Positions 59,597 to 64,000 of a DNA stretch of 64,000 nt are shown piece by piece. The stretch is from Cloeon dipterum (Eukaryota; Arthropoda; Insecta; Ephemeroptera; Baetidae). The stretch covers positions 300,501 to 364,500 of the forward strand of contig NC_088787.1 in NCBI RefSeq assembly GCF_949628265.1, given 5' to 3'. Both the position numbers and the translations under genes were made by a program. Numbering within the stretch: position 1 is the stretch's first letter; each line of letters opens with the position of its first letter. The notes below the pieces were generated by a model. That model was given only the letters and a program-made list of their open reading frames with translations. It was not told the DNA's origin and made no database searches.

Positions 59597-60823
59597 CGAA
59601 CACATGTTTTCAAAAATAAATATTATTTATGCTTTTTATTTTTTTCTGTAAAATCTCAAATTGTTTTTTACCTATAAAATTAAATTGTTTTCTTAGCAAT
59701 AAGGCACCTTCCACGCTTCTTTTCGTAAATTTTAGAGCCACTACATTCACACGCCTTTAAAAATTCCAAGAAAATCCAGCGTAGACAGTAATTTTGATTG
59801 AAATAAAATTTCAAATATGCCCAGAGTTTTTCAAATTAATTTTTCTCAACACGTGTTGACAATGAAAATAAAAGTGACGTTTTGACGCTTAATTTACAAG
59901 CAACAAATTTTGAAAACAAATTTAATTATATATATATTTTTAACCTATAATAAATCTATAATTTATTTACTCCACCGGGGGCCGGGTTGCGATCTGTGTT
60001 GGTTTCTTCCGGTCAGAAGTCAATCTGGCGTTGAAATTTATAATTTTTTGAATATTCGCCCGTTTTGAAGCTGCGCAGTAAACGTGTGCGCATCTTAACC
60101 ATGCGCAGTATGTTCAAATCGCTTCTTAATCTTTCAGGGAGGCAGAAAATTATCACTGCGCATGCGTGACTCGAATTAAAACCTTCTGCGCAGTCGTAAT
60201 TCCCACCGGGGTCCGGATTTGAGATCTAGTTTGGTTTCCGCCGGTCAGAAATGAATATGGCGTCGAAATAATGGAGGCCAATCAGGATAAAGGGGCGTGC
60301 CGACCTAATAATTTAATTCCCGCGTATTTTGTTTCATTTCCATTCGCCTGACGTGCCATCTAACGATCGATTCGCCAATTAATGGGCTAATCAGCTGTTC
60401 ATAAAGAAATAACATAAAAAATATGCATTTTGCTGAAGCTATTTTTGTGATTTTTCCCGCCTTACTCTACGAGACGCCATATCTGCGCGGCGCGTGAATC
60501 CTGACCCCGGTGATTTATTCAGAAATGCATTATTTTAACCATCTCTACGTGGTTCACAATATATTTCCCAAACTAATATTCGAATTTTAATCTGCACAAA
60601 ATCAGATGGAGAATTTCAGGAAATTGGAATGCGTCTTTTATTTATTAAATTTTTTCATTGAATGTCGATGAATCGCGGCGGAGTGGGATTTGCGGCGGGT
60701 GAATGGCGGGAGGAGAAACGGCAGGAATCGAGGTTGCGCTCGGCCGCCGAGAGTAAAGCAAAGCAAAGCTTTCTCTGTCGTCGTCGTGATCGCCGCCGCC
60801 GCCTCCGAGGAAGAAGAAGAGAC

Positions 60824-62934
60824 ATGAGGTTGCTGCCGTTGGCCGCCGCCCTGGCCGCCCTGCTGGCCGCCTCGCACGCCTCGCTGCTCGAGGCCGCCGC
60901 CCTCGCCGCCCCCAGACACCCAAGGGTCCGTATTTCGAATATTTCAATATCTGCGTTCGTTCGAATCGAAAGTTTAATTTATTCCCATGCTCGCTCGACT
61001 GACACACTGACCGCGAAATTCTCTTTCGAAATGTTTCTCTGCGTCATTTCAATTTCAAATTAATTTAAATTACAAATCAATTGGATTTAAATTATATTTT
61101 GTTCAGTTAGAGGAGAGAGTTCAAATATTTTTTTAATGCTTGAAAAAATTAAAATTTTTATTTAAATTAAACATTTACCATTTCCATTTAAAAAAAATGC
61201 GGAAATAATTTGTGAGGATCGCGGAACGAAAATAATCGGTGCCATTCACGGCGCTAGACCGATTTTGCAAGAAAAAAGACGCTGCTTTCTCTGGTGTTGT
61301 GTGTTGGCAATTATTCGCGGCGGCGGGTAAATCACTTTCGAGAGCGAGCGCTTTTTGCATCTCGATCGGAGTGAACGGCTCGCAAGGCCGCGTTTGATTC
61401 ACTCGCAACTCAACCTTGGCCAAAATGCACTTTTTCCACTTTTATTCAATGAAAAGCACAAACCTGCTCAACCAGAACACAGCAAAACGGTCCAGCGTTC
61501 ACATTCCAAGAGTCTAAATTTTATTTAAATTCTCAGTGACGTTCCGGACTAAATTTATTTTTAAATTTTGGTGCAGGCTGCGGTGCGTGCGGCGCGTTCA
61601 GGTACCGCGGCGCTCGAGTGGCGCTCGTGCGGCAGCAAAAAGGACCCGATGCGCCTGCAGAAGCTGGAACTGCTGCCCAACCCTGTCAAGGTGCCGGGAA
61701 TCATGCGAGCCGAAATGGCCCTGCTCGTCAAGGAAGCCATCCAGCCGCCCATCAAGGTAATTATACAGTCCATTCGACGCAAAATTTTACCACGAGTCCA
61801 ACAAACTTTGGTTTTTGCCTCTACGACCCATAGAAGCTAATTTATTGAATTTAAAAGGTCCAAAAACGTGATTTGTGACATTTCGAAATTTTTGTTTTTG
61901 GGGCCAGCCGGGGTCCTATGGGCCGTAGGGCAATGATTTTGGCACCGTTCAATGCCCCTCAATGGGGCACGTCTTCCTGTGTTCAATTTAAAAAATCGGA
62001 CCAATTTTCGAATTAATACGATTTTTTAAAGGGCTAAATTTAGGAAAAAGTCAAATTTTTCAAATAATTATGTAACCATAACCGAGATTTTTCCCGGTTA
62101 TGCAGCCTGGAATAATTTAGAGAACAATTAAGATCCAATTGAATTAAAATCTTAGGACTAGATAGGTTTTGAAAATAAAAAATCATGAATTTTGGGGATT
62201 TTTGGATTTTTCTCCATTAGGAAATGGAAAATTCGGTATTTCTTTCCGAACGGGGACCCAAAATGGGTTTTCACCTATTTCATCGCACGTGCAAGTGCAA
62301 CGCCGGTCTAGAAACCGATTTTTAGATATTTAGCGCCCGTAGAAAAATTAAAATTCATTTTTTACTGTTTTTTCTTACGTGTAAAAATGGTTTTTATTTT
62401 GTTAAAATTCGCCGGGTTGATGGATTTCAAGTTCACGAGGTCTCAAATGAAAGGTCTGGGTGAGTCCTACCACCTGACGACCTTTTTCAGGGTACCGTAC
62501 CCTGAGATGGGCAATAATTAATTATAACCGATTTTGTGCTGTTTTGGCGTCAGATGTCGGTGCAGGTGGAGAAGGAAGTGGCGCTTCCGCTGGGCCTGGG
62601 CAGCACGTGGGTGCAGCTGCCGTGTCCGGGCGACTCGTGCTCGGTGCCGGACGTGTGTTCGCCGGAGCTGCTGCCGCGGGACGGCTCCGTGTGTCCGGCG
62701 CCGTCGCTGGACGGCCGCCCGGCCGACTACAACACGACAAGCGCGTGGCGGGCCTGCGCCTGCCCCATCCCCAAGGGTTTGTACGCGATGCCGCCGCTCG
62801 AGTTCAACTTGTCGAGTCCGGCGGTGCTGCTGCCCGACTACCTGCTCAACGGCGGCTTCTACGTCAAGATGAAGCTGACGAGGCACAAGCGCCGCCTCGC
62901 CTGCATCGAAACCCAACTCGATCTCGACTTCTGA
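60824..62934 (+). CDS. GM2-activator-like ML-domain lipid-binding protein
   Basis: Exons 60824-60925, 61577-61756 and 62554-62934 give 220 residues. Residues 1-20 are a signal peptide (MRLLPLAAALAALLAASHAS). The mature part has the ML/GM2A pattern: LEWRSCGSKKDPMRLQKLEL and LPNPVKVPG near the start, VEKEVALPLGLGSTWVQLPC in the middle, then PIPKGLYAMPPLEFNL and LPDYLLNGGFYVKMKLTR. Cysteines are placed for the conserved disulfides. Such proteins lift lipids out of membranes in lysosomes or bind lipids extracellularly. The exon 1 donor (AGG|GTCCGT) is weak, though it is the only one that keeps phase, so an extra small exon in intron 1 (60926-61576) is possible. Intron 2 carries the dispersed repeat. 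AATAAA lies at 63037-63042. Confidence 0.85.
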
Positions 62935-63036
62935 CTCCACCCCCCAACCCTAACCCTATTTATTTAATTGTTAGAGCACCCCAAAGACTCGTTCCGACAG
63001 TGGCTGTATTTTATTTTCACCTCAGACTTAATAATT

Positions 63037-63042
63037 AATAAA
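63037..63042 (+). terminator. Poly(A) signal of the GM2-activator-like gene
   Basis: AATAAA 103 bases past the stop codon. Confidence 0.6.
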
Positions 63043-63772
63043 AATAATGTGTTGCACTTAATTGAGATTTTTTTGGGTGCGTCACTCTATCAATATTCTA
63101 ATCTGGCGCGAGATGAAGGGCCTCTTTATTTGTTTCAACGAGCCCTTATCACGCTCAATTCGGCTAATGGACCGTGGGTAGCCCTCCGATCTTCCAAAAA
63201 TTCAGGTATGGCGTTTTAAATTTATTTAAACGTCATTTATTAAGAAAATTTTAATGTCCTGGTTCTTGAACTAAATGAAAATATCATCTTTTGACCCGTA
63301 AATGTTAATGATTTCTTAGAAATGACGGTTTAAAAACAGGCAGACTTCTCAATTTGAGTGAAGAACGAGAAATTCGCAGACAAAATGGGATCTATTTTCG
63401 CTCGGCGGAGGACCGCGGACGTTCTGATTGGCCAAATGTGACGTATACCGCCGCCGGGCCAATCAGTGCCTCCGTGGTCCTCCGCCAAGCGAAAAAAGGT
63501 TCGCTCAAAGCGGGAAATTCGTCTCTTAAAGTACAACTTGCCGCCATATTGAAGCAAATTTAAGTTCAAAATGGTTGTTTTGCTTAACCTTGACCACTTT
63601 TAAAATCAAATTCAGAAAATGATGGCGTTGTTCAAGAATATTTTGATCGATTTTGTCAATTTTCTTTTATTTAAATAAAATTCATTTACCACGTGTAAAG
63701 GGCGACCCGCACACTCGAGAGCGGAGCGAGATTAGGCTCGATGAAAAATAATCAGAGTTGATTCAGTCGAGG
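63043..63772. other. Spacer with a small palindromic element
   Basis: No exon seen. It contains the palindrome at 63391-63503. The rest is AT-rich up to the leader of the SDR gene. Confidence 0.5.
63391..63503. mobile_element. Small palindromic MITE-like element
   Basis: TTTTCGCTCGGCGGAGGACC leads into TTCTGATTGGCC on the left arm. GGGCCAATCAGTG and GGTCCTCCGCCAAGCGAAAA form the right arm. The arms are near-perfect complements around a GACGTATACCGCC centre. Like families A and B it carries a CCAAT block in each arm. Confidence 0.6.
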
Positions 63773-64000
63773 ATGCAGCGGCTGCAGGGCAAGGTGGGCG
63801 TCGTGGTCGGCGCCAGCGAGGGCATCGGCGCCGCAATCGCGCGCCAACTGGCCGACGAAGGCGCCGTCGTCGTTCCGGTGGCCAGGAACGTCGCCAAAAT
63901 CCAGGTTAAAAACGCACGATTAATTAAACTGATCGAGAGAAAATTATTTGATGGAAATTCAGGAATGGGCGGCCGAGTGGCTGCGTGAAAAGGGCGTCGA
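63773..64000 (+). CDS. Short-chain dehydrogenase/reductase, partial (cut by window end)
   Basis: Exons 63773-63904 and 63963 to beyond 64000. Residues 1-44 begin MQRLQGKVGVVVGASEGIGA, with the SDR nucleotide-binding motif as GASEGIG (TGxxxGIG class, with Gly replacing the usual Thr), followed by RQLADEGAVVVPVARN. The next exon starts EWAAEWLREKGV. The layout fits the insect DHRS11/farnesol dehydrogenase-like group of NAD(P)-dependent oxidoreductases. The catalytic YxxxK lies outside the window, so activity and subgroup cannot be judged. Confidence 0.85.

Larger units (their letters stand above)
57300..60820. other. Repeat-rich non-coding spacer
   Basis: No convincing exon. It includes a dispersed repeat (about 57700-58800), a local tandem duplication (58928-59596), and two similar blocks reading TCCCACCGGGG / CCACCGGGGGCCGG with GGTTTC(T/C)(T/G)CCGGTCAGAA at about 59972-60055 and 60201-60270. 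GC-rich sequence from about 60670 is the leader of the next gene. Confidence 0.5.

Noticed and set aside
62968-63219. 83-codon frame after the GM2-activator-like gene
   Set aside because: It overlaps that gene's 3' UTR and poly(A) signal and has no recognisable features.

Overview
The window is eukaryotic nuclear DNA from an insect. Coding exons are GC-rich and split by short GT-AG introns. Spacers are AT-rich and full of short palindromic DNA transposons. The recognisable genes are typical insect genes: syndecan, Ajuba, IFT22, Git, ANKRD13, Yellow/MRJP, a GM2-activator-like ML protein and a short-chain dehydrogenase. The species cannot be fixed from the sequence; a mayfly such as Cloeon is only a guess. 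All exon maps below were built by hand from reading frame, splice sites and phase.

Layout, left half. 1.7-3.7 kb (-): a secreted Ala/Pro/Gly-rich, cuticle-like protein. 5.1-6.5 kb: a non-autonomous hAT-type element with an 8-bp target duplication, sitting just upstream of syndecan (6.8-9.8 kb, +), whose 3' UTR runs on to about 11.2 kb. 12.1-14.05 kb (+): Ajuba LIM protein. 14.8-15.65 kb (+): IFT22. 16.4-19.9 kb (-): Git ArfGAP scaffold. 20.8-26.3 kb (+): ANKRD13 with four ubiquitin-interacting motifs. Two palindromic MITE families, A and B here, are scattered through the introns and spacers of this block.

Right half. 26.9-54.6 kb holds three tandem Yellow/MRJP-like genes. Copy 1 has lost its signal-peptide exon, and in its place lies a 16-kb array of about 98 monomers of a 163-bp satellite. 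Copy 2 keeps that exon but carries a nonsense codon, a frameshift and a 1.94-kb near-perfect foldback palindrome in an intron. Both copies end in an exon coding for a transmembrane helix and a tyrosine-containing cytoplasmic tail, which is unusual because Yellow/MRJP proteins are normally secreted. Copy 3 is compact and secreted. It is followed by an unnamed leucine-rich-repeat-like gene (55.1-57.3 kb, -), about 3.5 kb of repeat-rich non-coding DNA, a GM2-activator-like lipid-binding gene (60.8-62.9 kb, +) and the first exons of an SDR dehydrogenase cut by the window end.

The genes do not form one pathway. Syndecan, Ajuba and Git all belong to adhesion and cytoskeletal signalling, but their proximity is probably incidental. 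The strongest unexplained structures are the satellite that exactly abuts a splice donor, the membrane-anchored Yellow tail, the foldback element, and a MITE family that spreads a 13-bp RFX-like palindrome.
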